DNA of 64,000 nt from Herbiconiux oxytropis (GCF_024979315.1 NZ_JANLCK010000009.1:86113-150112); one strand, 5' to 3'. Positions 9,880 through 19,769 are shown, counted from the first letter of the stretch. A program made the numbers and translations. Notes: a model not told the origin generated them from the sequence alone.

Positions 9880-10320
9880 TCAGACCCGAGGGGCGGCCGG
9901 GCCCCCGACGGGCTCCCGCGGTGCGGCGCCGTAGGGCACGCCCTCGTACTCCGCCGGGCCGAAGCCGAGAAGGGGGTAGCCGATGAACGGGAGCGGCCAG
10001 AACAGCAGGAAGAACCCGTACGCGCCGCCCTTGCCGAACCTGCGGGCCACGTTGATCGCCACGATGATCCCCACGATGATGTTGACGATCGGGATGATGA
10101 ACCAGATGAACCACCAGCCCGGCTTGCCTGCGGTGCGGCAGAGGGTCCACCAGTTGTAGAAGGGCACGATGGCGGCCCAGCCGTGCAGGCCCGCCTTGCG
10201 GAACACCGTCCAGTGTCCCGCGATGATGAGCACCGAGACGATCAGGCTGAAGATGACCGACAGCGGGTCGTTGTAGTAGTAGTAGTCGTTGAACCCGTCG
10301 TCGAACGTGGACGTGATCAT
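9880..10320 (-). CDS. DUF5684-like small membrane protein
   Basis: A 146-residue protein beginning with a Tyr-rich cytosolic or exposed tip (YYYYND). About four hydrophobic segments follow, and a Pro/Gly/Ala tail closes it. The block HGWAAIVPFYNWWTLCRTAGKPGWW is characteristic of DUF5684, found in many actinobacterial membrane proteins of unknown role. It lies 30 bp downstream of cardiolipin synthase, probably in the same transcript. Confidence 0.75.
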   Translation of the reverse strand: MITSTFDDGFNDYYYYNDPLSVIFSLIVSVLIIAGHWTVFRKAGLHGWAAIVPFYNWWTLCRTAGKPGWWFIWFIIPIVNIIVGIIVAINVARRFGKGGAYGFFLLFWPLPFIGYPLLGFGPAEYEGVPYGAAPREPVGGPAAPRV

Positions 10321-10350
10321 AGGTATCCCCCCAAGGATGATGTGGTCTTC

Positions 10351-11823
10351 TTACTGGATGGCGGAGGTGAGGCGGGCCAGGTTGTCGAGGATGGTGGAGC
10401 GCAGCGGCTGCTTGTGCCACTCCTCGAGGGTGAGCTCGCGGCTGACCTCCCGGTAGCCGTCTTCGACTCCGCGCATCGCCGTCACGAACGGCGCCCCGCG
10501 CACCATGAGCGAGACCTCCATGTTGAGGCTGAACGAGCGCATGTCCATGTTGCTCGAACCGATCACCGCGACGTCGTCGTCGATCGTGAAGTGCTTGGAG
10601 TGCAGGATGTAGGGCGCCTGGTACATGTAGATGCGCACGCCCGCCTTCAGCAGCACCTCGTAGTACGAGCGCTGGGCGTGGTAGACGAGCGCCTGGTCGC
10701 CGATCTCGGAGACGAACAGCTGCACCTCGACTCCGCGCTGGGTGGCGGTGGTGATCGCGTAGAGCATCGCGTCGTCCGGCACGAAGTAGGGGCTCGTGAT
10801 GATGATGCGCTCCTGCGCGGCGTAGAGCAGCGCGAGGAACAGGCGCAGGTTGTTCTCGCCGTCGAACCCCGGGCCTGACGGCACGACCTGCATGTCGAGG
10901 GCCCGCGGATCCTCGTCGATCACGTCGTCGGTGATGGCGCGCGTCTCGCGCAGCAGCAGCTCGGCGGACTCGCTGTACCAGTCGGTGATGAAGATGGCGT
11001 TGATGCCGGTGACGATGGGGCCCTCGAGGCGCGTCATGAGGTCCTGCCACTTCAGCCCGCGCTTGAGGTTGGACTTCTTGTTGTAGCTGCGGTCGACCAC
11101 GTTCTGCGATCCCATGTAGGCGACCTCGCCGTCGACCACGAGGATCTTGCGGTGGTTGCGAAGATCCGGGCGCTGCCACTTGCCCTTGAGGGGTTGCACC
11201 GGCAGCATGTAGTGCCACTTGACGCCCGCCCGGTCGAGCATCTTCGCGGTCTTGCGGTGGCCGGGCGCCCGCACCGAGGCGATGTGGTCGAGCAGCACCC
11301 GCACCGTCACCCCGCGCTTGACCGCGGCCGCGAGGGCCTCGAAGAACGGCTTCGTGGTGGCGTCGTAAGAGAGGATGTAGAACTCGGCGTGCACGTAGCG
11401 CTGCGCGTCGTCGATGTCAGCGGTCATGCGCCGGATCGACTCGTCGTAGTCGCCCAGCAGGGTCGCGTCGTTGCCGCCGACCAGGGGCATGGCCCCGAGG
11501 GTGCGGTTCAGCTCGACCACGTTCTTGAACCACGGCGGCCACGGGTGATCGTCGCTGACCCGCTCGATGCCCTCCGTGGTCTCGATGATGAACTCGTTGA
11601 TGGCGTGCTGCTTGTCGCGCCGGGACTTCGGCAGCTTGTAGGAGCCGATGAGCAGGAACAGCAGGAAGCCGATGTAGGGCAGCACGAAGATGGCCATGAG
11701 CCAGGCGATGCCGGTGGAGGGCCTGCGGTTGCGGGGCACCACGATGACCGCGATGATGCGGATGGCGAGGTCGATGGCGAGCAGGACGAGCACGACCATG
11801 CCCGCGACGTCGGCACTCGACAC
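10351..11823 (-). CDS. cls: Cardiolipin synthase (phospholipase D superfamily)
   Basis: A 490-residue membrane enzyme joining phosphatidyl groups to make cardiolipin. Two N-terminal membrane helices with the PLDc_N block (NRRPSTGIAWLMAIFVLPYIG) are followed by two HKD catalytic motifs, HRKILVVDG and HSKHFTIDD. Each HKD motif is followed by the usual GSQN or GSSN. The length matches bacterial ClsA-type enzymes. Confidence 0.95.
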   Translation of the reverse strand: MSSADVAGMVVLVLLAIDLAIRIIAVIVVPRNRRPSTGIAWLMAIFVLPYIGFLLFLLIGSYKLPKSRRDKQHAINEFIIETTEGIERVSDDHPWPPWFKNVVELNRTLGAMPLVGGNDATLLGDYDESIRRMTADIDDAQRYVHAEFYILSYDATTKPFFEALAAAVKRGVTVRVLLDHIASVRAPGHRKTAKMLDRAGVKWHYMLPVQPLKGKWQRPDLRNHRKILVVDGEVAYMGSQNVVDRSYNKKSNLKRGLKWQDLMTRLEGPIVTGINAIFITDWYSESAELLLRETRAITDDVIDEDPRALDMQVVPSGPGFDGENNLRLFLALLYAAQERIIITSPYFVPDDAMLYAITTATQRGVEVQLFVSEIGDQALVYHAQRSYYEVLLKAGVRIYMYQAPYILHSKHFTIDDDVAVIGSSNMDMRSFSLNMEVSLMVRGAPFVTAMRGVEDGYREVSRELTLEEWHKQPLRSTILDNLARLTSAIQ

Positions 11824-11895
11824 GGCAGCCCCCTTCGCTCTCCCCCGGAGATCCCTCTCCTGGCGGGATTCATCCCCTGAGAGATACCGTAGCGG

Positions 11896-12087
11896 CTACT
11901 CGGCGGCGGCCTTCTCCATCGGCAGCCCGAGTCGTGCCCGCTCCTCGGCCTCGACCTTCGCGAGCGCCTTGCGCTCGGACTTGTCGGCCCGGATGAGCGA
12001 GCGCATGACGAACCAGAACACCAGCCCGAGCAGGATGGTGGGGGTGACAGCGTAGATCGCGGGCCAGAAGTCGTTCATCGCGTCCAC
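11896..12087 (-). CDS. Small single-pass membrane protein (63 aa)
   Basis: 63 residues with one hydrophobic helix (about residues 9-29) followed by a basic/acidic amphipathic tail (RADKSERKALAKVEAEERAR). No family recognised. It lies just downstream of another small one-helix protein and lysS, so the three may form one transcript. Frame-specific GC bias and the clear membrane segment support a real gene. Confidence 0.7.
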   Translation of the reverse strand: MDAMNDFWPAIYAVTPTILLGLVFWFVMRSLIRADKSERKALAKVEAEERARLGLPMEKAAAE

Positions 12088-12093
12088 GATACG

Positions 12094-12321
12094 TCATCCA
12101 CCCTGGGTGATGATCCCGTAGATCCCCGATCCGATGAAGTAGAGGCCGATGCCACCCGCGACCAGCCAGATGGCGATGCGGGTGATCGTGGGGCGGCGGG
12201 GATCGTTCTCGTCGGCCGGCGGCTTGTCCGCTCCGGCCTTCTCCGCGGCGCGCTGCTTGTTCTCGCGCTCGGTCTTGCCTGGTTCGAACGGATCGGGCTT
12301 GCCGCCACCGAGAAAGCTCAT
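12094..12321 (-). CDS. Small single-pass membrane protein (75 aa)
   Basis: 75 residues: a hydrophilic, Lys/Glu/Pro-rich N-terminal half ([19 protein letters not shown]), then one C-terminal hydrophobic helix ([20 protein letters not shown]) and a short tail. Likely anchored with the N-terminus in the cytosol. It lies between lysS (25 bp upstream) and the 63-residue membrane protein gene. Function unknown. Confidence 0.7.
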   Translation of the reverse strand: MSFLGGGKPDPFEPGKTERENKQRAAEKAGADKPPADENDPRRPTITRIAIWLVAGGIGLYFIGSGIYGIITQGG

Positions 12322-12346
12322 GCGCTCATCCTCTCCGAAAGCCGCG

Positions 12347-13864
12347 TCACTTGACCAACGGGAACAGGATGGTCTCGCGGATGCCGAGGCCCGTGAGCGC
12401 CATCAGCAGACGGTCGATGCCCATGCCCATGCCCCCCGAGGGCGGCATGCCGAACTCGAGCGCGCGCAGGAACTCCTCGTCGAGCCGCATCGCCTCGTCG
12501 TCTCCCGCGGCGGCCTGTTCGGCCTGCTCCACGAAGCGCTCGCGCTGGATGACGGGGTCGACGAGCTCGGAGTAGCCCGTGGCGAGCTCGAAGCCGCGGA
12601 TGTAGAGGTCCCACTTCTCCACGACGCCCGGGATGCTGCGGTGCGCGCGGGTGAGCGGGCTCGTCTCCACCGGGAAGTCGAGCACGAAGGTGGGTCGGGT
12701 GAGCCCGCCCTTCACGAAGTGCTCCCACAGCTCCTCCACGAGCTTGCCGTGGTTGGGCAGGTGCACCTCGACGCCCTCGCGGTCGGCGAGCGCCTGCAGC
12801 TCTGCGACGCCGGTGGCGGGCGTGATCTCGACACCGGATGCGTCGCTCAGCGACTCGTACATGCTGATGCGGTCCCACTCGCCCCCGAGGTCGTACTCCG
12901 TGCCATCGGCCCAGGTCACGACGTGCGAGCCCGCCACGGCGAGGGCGGCGTTCTGGATGAGCGACTGGGTGAGCTCGGCGATCGTGGTGTAGTCGCCGTA
13001 GGCCTCGTACGCCTCGAGCATCGCGAACTCGGGGCTGTGCGTGGAGTCGGCGCCCTCGTTCCGGAAGTTGCGGTTGATCTCGAACACGCGGTCGATGCCG
13101 CCCACGACCGCGCGCTTGAGGAACAGCTCGGGCGCGATGCGGAGGAACAGCTCGGTGTCGAAGGCGTTCGAGTGCGTCACGAACGGGCGTGCCGCGGCCC
13201 CGCCGTGCATGGTCTGCAGCATCGGCGTCTCGACCTCGAGGTAGTGCCGGTCGGCGAAGGTGCGGCGGAGCGAGGCCATGGCCTCGGCTCGCGTGCGCAC
13301 CACCTGGCGCGCCTGGTCGCGCACGATGAGGTCGAGGTAGCGGTTGCGCATCCGCGTCTCCTCGCTGAGCTCGGTGTGCAGGTTGGGGAGCGGGAGGATG
13401 GCCTTGGAGGCGATCTTCCAGGCCGTGGCCATGACGCTCAGTTCACCGCGGCGGCTCGAGATGACCTCGCCGGTGACGAAGAGGTGGTCGCCGAGATCGA
13501 CGAGCTCCTTGAACTCGGCGAGCGACTCCTCGCCCACGTTCGCGAGCGAGAGCATGGCCTGGATGCGGCTGCCGTCGCCCGACTGCAGCGACACGAAGCA
13601 GAGCTTGCCGGTGTTGCGGAGGAAGACGACCCGGCCGGCCACGCCGACCGTCTCACCCGAGGTCTCGTCGGCCGCGAGGTGCCCCCACGTCTCGCGCACG
13701 GCGGGGATCGTGGTGGTGACGGGCACCGACACCGGGTACGCCTCGGCGCCCGATTCGATCAGCTTGTAGCGCTTGGCGAGGCGCACGGCCTTCTGCTCGA
13801 AGACCTCCGCCTCGTCGTCGAGCTGCTCGGGGGATGGGGTGTTCTCGGCGGGTGCGTCGGTCAT
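12347..13864 (-). CDS. lysS: Lysyl-tRNA synthetase, class II
   Basis: A 505-residue class II enzyme attaching lysine to tRNA-Lys. After a short acidic leader comes an OB-fold anticodon domain ([20 protein letters not shown]). The class II core carries motif 2 ([20 protein letters not shown]) and motif 3 ([13 protein letters not shown]) near the C-terminus. AAGGAG lies upstream of the ATG. It is the only lysS in the window and is divergent from the LysM lipoprotein gene. Confidence 0.97.
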   Translation of the reverse strand: MTDAPAENTPSPEQLDDEAEVFEQKAVRLAKRYKLIESGAEAYPVSVPVTTTIPAVRETWGHLAADETSGETVGVAGRVVFLRNTGKLCFVSLQSGDGSRIQAMLSLANVGEESLAEFKELVDLGDHLFVTGEVISSRRGELSVMATAWKIASKAILPLPNLHTELSEETRMRNRYLDLIVRDQARQVVRTRAEAMASLRRTFADRHYLEVETPMLQTMHGGAAARPFVTHSNAFDTELFLRIAPELFLKRAVVGGIDRVFEINRNFRNEGADSTHSPEFAMLEAYEAYGDYTTIAELTQSLIQNAALAVAGSHVVTWADGTEYDLGGEWDRISMYESLSDASGVEITPATGVAELQALADREGVEVHLPNHGKLVEELWEHFVKGGLTRPTFVLDFPVETSPLTRAHRSIPGVVEKWDLYIRGFELATGYSELVDPVIQRERFVEQAEQAAAGDDEAMRLDEEFLRALEFGMPPSGGMGMGIDRLLMALTGLGIRETILFPLVK

Positions 13865-13942
13865 GGAAGAAGGGTCTCCTTGAAGTCGGCCCCAGTTTAC
13901 CGGGCACGGGCGGGCCCGGGCGGCATGGGATATCGTCGGGGG

Positions 13943-14854
13943 ATGGTGGCAGCGAGGCTCGGACGGCTCCGCGCGGCAGCGCTGGGTGGGCTCGTCACGG
14001 CCTCGGCCCTTGTGCTCCTGGGGGCCTGCACGAGCGGTTCCGCACCGGCCGACGACCCAGGCGCAGCGCCGACTTCGCCGAGCGCGTCGGCATCTGAGCC
14101 CGTCGATCCGGCTGCCGGCACCGACGCCGATGCACCCGACGCAGCGGGCGACGCCGCGGTCGCCGCGGCCTCCTGGGTGCCCGAACCACTCCCCGGCAAC
14201 GCCGTGCTCGCGACCGGCACGTTCGAGTCGCCCGATGCCGCCGTCACCGGCAACATCGCGATCGTCACGGATGCCGTGCGCGTGGTGGAGATCGTGCTCA
14301 CCGACTTCGCGCTCGATCCCGAGGTGGCCGCCGGCGCGGCACCGCAGATGACGCTGCTCTCCGAGCCCATCGGCGAGTTCGGCTGCTACGACACCGACGG
14401 CTACTCCTTCCAGCCCTCTCCCCTGACGGGCGACGTCGAGCAGCGTATGACGATGGGGCCGGTCGACGACGTGCCCACGGGCGACCCGAGCTTTCTCGAC
14501 CAGGCCGTGATCTACCTGCCCGTCGAGGCGGAGTCGCCGCCGTCGGACGGCTGCTACGGCGACACCGTCGCGATCGCCGACCTCGAGTGGCTGACGCCGC
14601 AGGATCTGCCCGAGCTCGCCGACTCCGGCATCCGCTCGGGTGCGACGGGCGAGGTGGGCACGGATGCCGACGACGCGCTCTCGGTCTACGTGGTCGCCGA
14701 GGGCGACTCGCTCGGCCGGATCGCCTCGCGATTCGGGGTGTCGACGGAGGCCGTGCTCTACCTCAACGCCGGCCGGATCGGACAGGACGGGCTGCTCGAA
14801 GACGGAACGGTCTACGCGGGCGAGGCTCTGAACCTGTCGCCTTCCGCGCGCTGA
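13943..14854 (+). CDS. Secreted lipoprotein with C-terminal LysM domain
   Basis: A 303-residue exported protein. A basic start and hydrophobic stretch end in lipobox LLGAC, so Cys is the predicted lipidation site. A Ser/Ala/Pro/Asp-rich linker follows, then a central domain I do not recognise that contains two Cys. A LysM peptidoglycan-binding domain closes the protein ([19 protein letters not shown] and following). It is probably held on the outer face of the membrane and touches the wall. ATG 13943 is preceded by TATCGT with a 6-nt gap, pointing to a leaderless transcript; an in-frame ATG lies at 13925. Confidence 0.85.
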   Translation: MVAARLGRLRAAALGGLVTASALVLLGACTSGSAPADDPGAAPTSPSASASEPVDPAAGTDADAPDAAGDAAVAAASWVPEPLPGNAVLATGTFESPDAAVTGNIAIVTDAVRVVEIVLTDFALDPEVAAGAAPQMTLLSEPIGEFGCYDTDGYSFQPSPLTGDVEQRMTMGPVDDVPTGDPSFLDQAVIYLPVEAESPPSDGCYGDTVAIADLEWLTPQDLPELADSGIRSGATGEVGTDADDALSVYVVAEGDSLGRIASRFGVSTEAVLYLNAGRIGQDGLLEDGTVYAGEALNLSPSAR

Positions 14855-14863
14855 CCCCGCCGC

Positions 14864-15760
14864 TCAGGTGCCGAGGTAGATCGCGGCGTTGTCGATGAGG
14901 CGCGTGTCGCCCACCTTCGCCGCGATGATCACGCGCGCCTTGCCGGTGTAGCCGTCGTCGACCGGCAGGAAGGTGTCGGGGTGCACGATGGCGAGGTAGT
15001 CGAGTTCGACGAGCTGCTCCCCCATCGCCGCGGACTGCGCGGCGGCGAGCACGGCGTCGATGCCGCGGTCGGAGGCCGACTCGGCGGCCTCGAGCACGTG
15101 CGGCAGGGTGATCGCGGCGCGGCGCTCGCGCTCGTCGAGGAAGCGGTTGCGGCTCGAGAGGGCGAGCTCGTCGTGGTCGCGCACGGTCTCGACGACCTCG
15201 ACCTGCACGGGCATGTCGAGATCGGTGACCATCTGCTGCACGAGGAACACCTGCTGGGCGTCTTTCTGGCCGAACAGCACGACATCCGGGCCCACGCTGC
15301 CCAGCAGCTTGGCCACGACCGTGAGCACGCCGTCGAAGTGGCCGGGGCGGCTGCGGCCCTCGAACAGTCCGCCGACGCGGCCAGCGGTGACCCGCGTGGC
15401 GGTGAGTCCGCCCGGGTAGAGCTCTGCGACCTCGGGGGCGAAGACGACGTCGGCGCCGTGCCCTGCGAGCTTCGCGAGATCACCCTCGAGGTCACGTGGG
15501 TAGCGCGCGAGATCGGACGGGTCGGTGAACTGGAGGGGGTTCACGAAGATCGAGACCACGACGACGTCGGCGATCTCGGCCGCGCGCTCGACGAGGGCGA
15601 CGTGGCCTGTGTGCAGGGCTCCCATGGTGGGCACGAGCGCGACCCGCACGGGGGCGGATGCGCTGGAGTGCCTCTCGGCGAGGGCGGCGCGAATGCCGGC
15701 GATCGTCGTGATGACGACCGGGGCTGCCGACGCGCGGTCATCCGTGACGACTTCGGTCAC
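14864..15760 (-). CDS. panC: Pantothenate synthetase
   Basis: 298 residues. It condenses pantoate with beta-alanine using ATP, the last step of pantothenate synthesis. Motifs: VPTMGALHTGHVALVERA (the PTMGALHxGH nucleotide-binding loop), VSIFVNPLQF, and LFGQKDAQQ, with LSSRNRFL in the second half. I chose GTG at 15760 because AAGGAG stands 5 nt upstream; the open frame extends further without a ribosome site. It ends 10 bp from the convergent lipoprotein gene and follows the DUF2520 gene, a common partner. Confidence 0.95.
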   Translation of the reverse strand: MTEVVTDDRASAAPVVITTIAGIRAALAERHSSASAPVRVALVPTMGALHTGHVALVERAAEIADVVVVSIFVNPLQFTDPSDLARYPRDLEGDLAKLAGHGADVVFAPEVAELYPGGLTATRVTAGRVGGLFEGRSRPGHFDGVLTVVAKLLGSVGPDVVLFGQKDAQQVFLVQQMVTDLDMPVQVEVVETVRDHDELALSSRNRFLDERERRAAITLPHVLEAAESASDRGIDAVLAAAQSAAMGEQLVELDYLAIVHPDTFLPVDDGYTGKARVIIAAKVGDTRLIDNAAIYLGT

Positions 15761-15835
15761 CGGGACTCCTTGGCTGTGCAGTGGTGCTGGTGCGGGCGAC
15801 CACGAGGTGCCGGGCGCCACGACGATGCTACCCGC

Positions 15836-16540
15836 TCAGTCGGGAGCGATGCCGCCGGCCCGGGTGAGGGCGTTGTCGACGGAGGTGCGCACGAGGGGGG
15901 CGAGCAGGCGGCCGGGAGCCTCGATGCCGATGCCGGCGAGGATGCCCGTGGCCTGGTCGACGATGGCGGTGGAGAACGTGCTGGCGGTCTCGATCGCCTC
16001 CGCGTAGGCGGCGCGATCGGCCTCCGCCACCACGACGGGCTCCCCACCCATCTCCACGACGAGGGCCTGGGCGATGGGGAGCACGGGGGTGGGCGCGGTC
16101 ACCGCGAAATGGGTTCCGGCCAGGCGGGCGATGTCGATGCTCGTGCCCGAGAACGACAGGGCGGGGTGCACCGCGAGCGGGATGACGCCGGCGGCACGCG
16201 CGGGCGCGAACACGTCGACGCCGTACTCGGCCGCGGTGTGCAGCACGAGCTGGCCCATCTGCCAGGTGGAGGTCTCGGCGAGACCCGCGATGAGTGCGGG
16301 CAGCTCGGCCGTGGGCACCGCGAGCAGCACGAGCTCGCTGCGCTCGACGATCTCGGGGATCGTGAGCACGGGCACGTCCGGGAGCATCGCCTCCGCCCGG
16401 TCGCGGCTCTCGGCCGAGATGGCGGAGATGCCCACGATCGCGTGGCCGGCTCCGGCGAGCGCCGCGCCGAGCACGGGGCCCACGCGGCCCGCTCCGATGA
16501 TGCCGATGCCGAGCCGGCCCGTGCGTTCAGAGGCTCTCAT
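15836..16540 (-). CDS. Rossmann-like/DUF2520 domain oxidoreductase
   Basis: 234 residues: an N-terminal NAD(P)-binding fold (IGIIGAGRVGPVLGAAL) and a C-terminal DUF2520 helical domain (HPALSFSG, then a long helix with AYAEAIETASTFSTAI). Such proteins resemble ketopantoate or pyrroline-carboxylate reductases. They are repeatedly found beside panC, so a role in pantothenate/CoA metabolism is plausible but not shown. The ATG overlaps the stop of the PH-domain gene (ATGA). Confidence 0.85.
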   Translation of the reverse strand: MRASERTGRLGIGIIGAGRVGPVLGAALAGAGHAIVGISAISAESRDRAEAMLPDVPVLTIPEIVERSELVLLAVPTAELPALIAGLAETSTWQMGQLVLHTAAEYGVDVFAPARAAGVIPLAVHPALSFSGTSIDIARLAGTHFAVTAPTPVLPIAQALVVEMGGEPVVVAEADRAAYAEAIETASTFSTAIVDQATGILAGIGIEAPGRLLAPLVRTSVDNALTRAGGIAPD

Positions 16541-18219
16541 GCCGGGTCTCCTCCGGGTCGGGGCGGGATGGGGTCGGCGTGCGGCGCCTCCGGCGCGACG
16601 GTCTGCGCGAGCTGCACATCCGGCGCGGTGGCCTGCGGGTGCGCCGCCCAGCGGTGGGCGGTGTCGGCCGCGGCAGCCCGCACGGCAGCGCGGGCCCAGG
16701 CCTCGAACGACTCGTCGGCGGCCTCCGCGTCGAGAGCGGGGAGGTTGGAGCGCACCGGACCGGCCACGGTGTGCACGGTCAGCTCCGAGAGCCGGAGGGC
16801 ACGGTGCAACGGGCCGCGCGTGAGGCGGAGGCTCTGCACGCGGGCGAACGGCACGATCGAGAGGTGCCGCCAGACGAAGCCCGAGCGCAGCAGCACCGCA
16901 TCGGCGGTGATCGCCGAACCGGTGCGGCGCCAGGACAGAGGCTGGTAGGGCCACGACCGTCGGGGGGCTGCGGAGAATCCGCCGCCCTTCCGCGCCACGA
17001 GGCCGGCGAGCACGAGCTCGCGCGTCTGCTCACCGGCGAGGCCGGGGAGGAGCAGGCCGAGCACCCGGCGCACGTCGTCGACGGTGCCCACGGGCAGCAT
17101 GGTCGTGCTCGTCTGGCTGCTCGCCTCCCCCGCGGCGCCGGCGCGGTTGATCCGGATCATCCACCACCCGGCCGGCCGCCAGAGCAGCGGCTGGCTGACC
17201 TCGACGGCGTGGATGCGACCGGGCGGCAGCGTGTCGTTGCTCGTCGAGAGCAGGCCGTAGCCGATCCGCACGCCGTCGGAGGTGCCCGCGATGCTGTAGC
17301 GCAACGACTTCGTGAACCGGTTGAAGTAGTAGCCGCCCGCGGCGAGCACGCCGGGCACCAGGATGATGACCAGCAGCTCCTGGCGGCCGGTCACGGATGC
17401 CACCACCACGATCGCACCCACGACGAGGAGCGCCACGGTGAAGCCGCTCAGCACGAGCGAGCCGATCAGCCGGCCGGGTGGGATGCGCACGACCGACTCC
17501 GGCGGTGCGGCCGAGGGGTCGAGCTCGGGCGCGAGCAGCTCCCGCACCCGCTGGTGCACGATGCCGTCCGCCTGGCCGGTCGCGGCAACCGCCGCCGCAG
17601 ATCCGGGGGCCGTCGCCGACAGATCCGCCGCGGCGGCGACAGTCGTGCGATCGGCCTCGCTCTGCTGCACCCCCGAGGCCAGCAGCAGCACCTCACGACG
17701 CAGCCGATCCGCGTCGGTCGAACCGAGGTACGACAGCTGCACCTTGGCGTCCTGCCCGGCCACGCTGATGTCGAGCTTCGCGGCGCCGAAGATGCGCGCG
17801 AAGAGCGGCCGCGCGATCGACACGCCCTGGATGCGGTCGAGTCGCGCCCGGCGATGGGTGCGGAACAGGATGCCGCTGCGCACCTCGACGACGTCGTCGC
17901 CCACTCGGAACGTGTGCATGCGCCACGAGGCATAGAAGCCTGCGATGCCGACGAGGAGCCCCACCACGAGCGCGAGCCCGACCCAGCCGAGGTGTCCTCG
18001 CTCGTAGGCGGTCTGGAAGGGATCATCGGGAACGGGCCCGCCGAACAGGAGCTCGACGGCCCGCTCGCGGAAGTTCGCGAGCGCGAAGCCGAGCACAGCG
18101 ATGAGTGCGATCCCGCCCCGGAGAAGCGGTGTCGCGGGGTGCAGCCGGTGCCACTCGCCGTCGGCGAGGTCCGGACGCCCCGCCTTCCCGGCGCCCGCGA
18201 CCTCGGGTGCGCCGCTCAC
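16537..18219 (-). CDS. Bacterial PH-domain membrane protein (YdbT-like)
   Basis: A 560-residue protein with paired hydrophobic helices near the N-terminus and in the middle, and repeated bacterial PH (bPH2) blocks. These include FRVGDDVVEVRSGILFRTHRRARLDRIQGV and the C-terminal LLRSGFVWRHLSIVPFARVQSLRL. It is YdbT-like and usually follows a short YdbS-like partner, as here. Location is the cell membrane; function is not established. It starts at a GTG that overlaps the previous stop (GTGA). Confidence 0.85.
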   Translation of the reverse strand: MSGAPEVAGAGKAGRPDLADGEWHRLHPATPLLRGGIALIAVLGFALANFRERAVELLFGGPVPDDPFQTAYERGHLGWVGLALVVGLLVGIAGFYASWRMHTFRVGDDVVEVRSGILFRTHRRARLDRIQGVSIARPLFARIFGAAKLDISVAGQDAKVQLSYLGSTDADRLRREVLLLASGVQQSEADRTTVAAAADLSATAPGSAAAVAATGQADGIVHQRVRELLAPELDPSAAPPESVVRIPPGRLIGSLVLSGFTVALLVVGAIVVVASVTGRQELLVIILVPGVLAAGGYYFNRFTKSLRYSIAGTSDGVRIGYGLLSTSNDTLPPGRIHAVEVSQPLLWRPAGWWMIRINRAGAAGEASSQTSTTMLPVGTVDDVRRVLGLLLPGLAGEQTRELVLAGLVARKGGGFSAAPRRSWPYQPLSWRRTGSAITADAVLLRSGFVWRHLSIVPFARVQSLRLTRGPLHRALRLSELTVHTVAGPVRSNLPALDAEAADESFEAWARAAVRAAAADTAHRWAAHPQATAPDVQLAQTVAPEAPHADPIPPRPGGDPA

Positions 18220-18752
18220 AGCCCGATGCGGCGCGACTCGGCGAGGCTCACGAGGCGGTCGCGGAGCGCATCCGCATCGCTCTCGACGAGACCCGGGATG
18301 GAGACGCCGGTCGCTGCGGCCGCCGTGACGAACTTGAGTTCGGCGAGGCCGAGGGCGCGCGCCACCGGCCCGCGGTTGATGTCGATGAGCTGCATGCGGC
18401 CGTAGGGCACCGAGACCCGGCGGTGGAACATGATGCCGCGGCGGAAGACGAGGTCGTCTGCGCGCAGCCGGTAGCCGATCGAGCGCACCCGGCGCGGCGC
18501 GAAGGCGAGGTTGAGCACGCCGATCACGACGGCGAGGCCGAGGGCCGGCCAGCCGAACCAGGTGCCGAGCACGATGAACGGCACCGTGATGCCGCAGAGC
18601 ACGAGTGCGCCGATCGCGGCGGAGACGATCTCGACCCCCACGTACTTGGGGCTCACGCGCTGCCAGTCGTCGGCCTGCGGAGGAACCCCGGGGCGCTCGG
18701 GGCTCACGCGCTGCCCGTCATCGGTGTGCGGAGGAACCTCGGGATCGCTCAC
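18216..18752 (-). CDS. Bacterial PH-domain membrane protein (YdbS-like)
   Basis: 178 residues: a Pro/Asp-rich N-terminal tail made of a duplicated ~17-residue unit, two membrane helices (about 42-80), and one bPH2 domain (LVFRRGIMFHRRVSVPYGRMQLIDINRGP). It pairs with the larger PH protein downstream. The tail duplication corresponds to a 51-bp tandem repeat at 18648-18749. The start is GTG at 18752, four bases downstream of the DUF3180 stop. Confidence 0.85.
   Translation of the reverse strand: MSDPEVPPHTDDGQRVSPERPGVPPQADDWQRVSPKYVGVEIVSAAIGALVLCGITVPFIVLGTWFGWPALGLAVVIGVLNLAFAPRRVRSIGYRLRADDLVFRRGIMFHRRVSVPYGRMQLIDINRGPVARALGLAELKFVTAAAATGVSIPGLVESDADALRDRLVSLAESRRIGL
18648..18749. repeat. 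Two tandem 51-bp repeats inside a PH-domain gene
   Basis: Units 18648-18698 and 18699-18749 each begin GGGGCTCACGCGCTGCC and differ at a handful of positions. They keep the reading frame and encode a repeated PP..DD.QRVSP motif in the cytosolic tail. This is a recent, in-frame tandem duplication. Confidence 0.85.
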
Positions 18753-18756
18753 GGTC

Positions 18757-19212
18757 TCAGGCTTCCGGGTCGGGTTCGTCGGGGGGCAGGGTGCACAGCC
18801 GCTCGGCCACGAGACCCGCCGCGGCGAGCACGAGGCCCGAGAGCGCGGCGGCGATGCCCGGCCAGAGCGAGCCTACATCCGCCACCACCGGGCGGGTGAG
18901 GAGGAACGCCACGACTCCCGCGCCGAAGCCCGCGATGAGACTGCCCACGAGGCCGGACGCCTTCGCGAGCACGACGACGCGCATGGCCCGGAACGGGTCG
19001 ATCCGTGTCGTCGCGGTTCCGCGGATGGCCCGGCGGATGGGCAGGGCGAGCGCGACGACGATGGCCGCCGCGGCCACGAGCGTGATCGGAAGTGTGAACG
19101 GCGGGATCAGGACGGGCTGGCCGGCAGCGGCCAGCGCCACCTCGAGCACGAAGCCCACGGCGAGGCCCACGACGGCGCAGACCACGATCGTGACGGCCCT
19201 GGTGTGCCTCAC
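18757..19212 (-). CDS. DUF3180 membrane protein
   Basis: 151 residues with four hydrophobic helices arranged in two pairs around a short cytosolic stretch (RRAIRGTATTRIDPFRAMRVV). That stretch, with the conserved RIDPFRA, is typical of the actinobacterial DUF3180 family, which is regularly found next to folK. GTG at 19212 overlaps the folK stop (GTGA). Function unknown; its fixed place suggests at least co-expression with folate genes. Confidence 0.85.
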   Translation of the reverse strand: MRHTRAVTIVVCAVVGLAVGFVLEVALAAAGQPVLIPPFTLPITLVAAAAIVVALALPIRRAIRGTATTRIDPFRAMRVVVLAKASGLVGSLIAGFGAGVVAFLLTRPVVADVGSLWPGIAAALSGLVLAAAGLVAERLCTLPPDEPDPEA

Positions 19213-19769
19213 CTGGCCTCCCCCGCGTACGGACTGAGCGTCGAGTCGGGGATGCCGCGGAGCAGCCGATCGACCCGGCCGGCCCCCGGGAGCACGGCGT
19301 CCGGAGCGATCTCGAGCCACGGCACGAGCACGAAGTCGCGGTCGGCGGCCCGCGGGTGCGGGAGGGTGAGCCGCTCGGTCTGCCGCACGATCGAGGCGAA
19401 GGTCACGATGTCGACGTCGAGCGTGCGGTCGCCCCAGCGCTCCTCGCGCACACGACCGTGCTCGTGCTCGATCCGGTTGACCACGCCGAGGAGCGCCTCG
19501 GGGTGCAGGGTGGTGCGGATCGTCGCCACGGCGTTGAGGTAGGCGGGGGCGTCGAGGTCGATGCCCGCGGGCTTCACGGCAGCGGTCTGGTAGAGCCGGG
19601 AGAGGGCGAGCACCTCGATGCCGGGCTCGGCGCGCAGCTCGTCGACGGCGGTGCGGATGGTGGCCTCGCGGTCGCCGAGGTTGCTGCCGAACGCGAGCAC
19701 GGCGGGCAGCGCGATGGAGCGCCGGTCGAGGCCGGCAGCGGCGTGGGGGCTCGGGCCGGGTGCGGTCAT
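19209..19769 (-). CDS. folK: 2-amino-4-hydroxy-6-hydroxymethyldihydropteridine pyrophosphokinase
   Basis: 186 residues. It transfers pyrophosphate from ATP to the pterin precursor of folate. Motifs: AFGSNLGDREATIR at the N-terminus, the RxxxRWGDRTLDVDIVTF block, and LTLPHPRAADRDFVLVPW. The ATG overlaps the folB stop (ATGA). It belongs to the folE-folP-folB-folK run. Confidence 0.95.
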   Translation of the reverse strand: MTAPGPSPHAAAGLDRRSIALPAVLAFGSNLGDREATIRTAVDELRAEPGIEVLALSRLYQTAAVKPAGIDLDAPAYLNAVATIRTTLHPEALLGVVNRIEHEHGRVREERWGDRTLDVDIVTFASIVRQTERLTLPHPRAADRDFVLVPWLEIAPDAVLPGAGRVDRLLRGIPDSTLSPYAGEAR

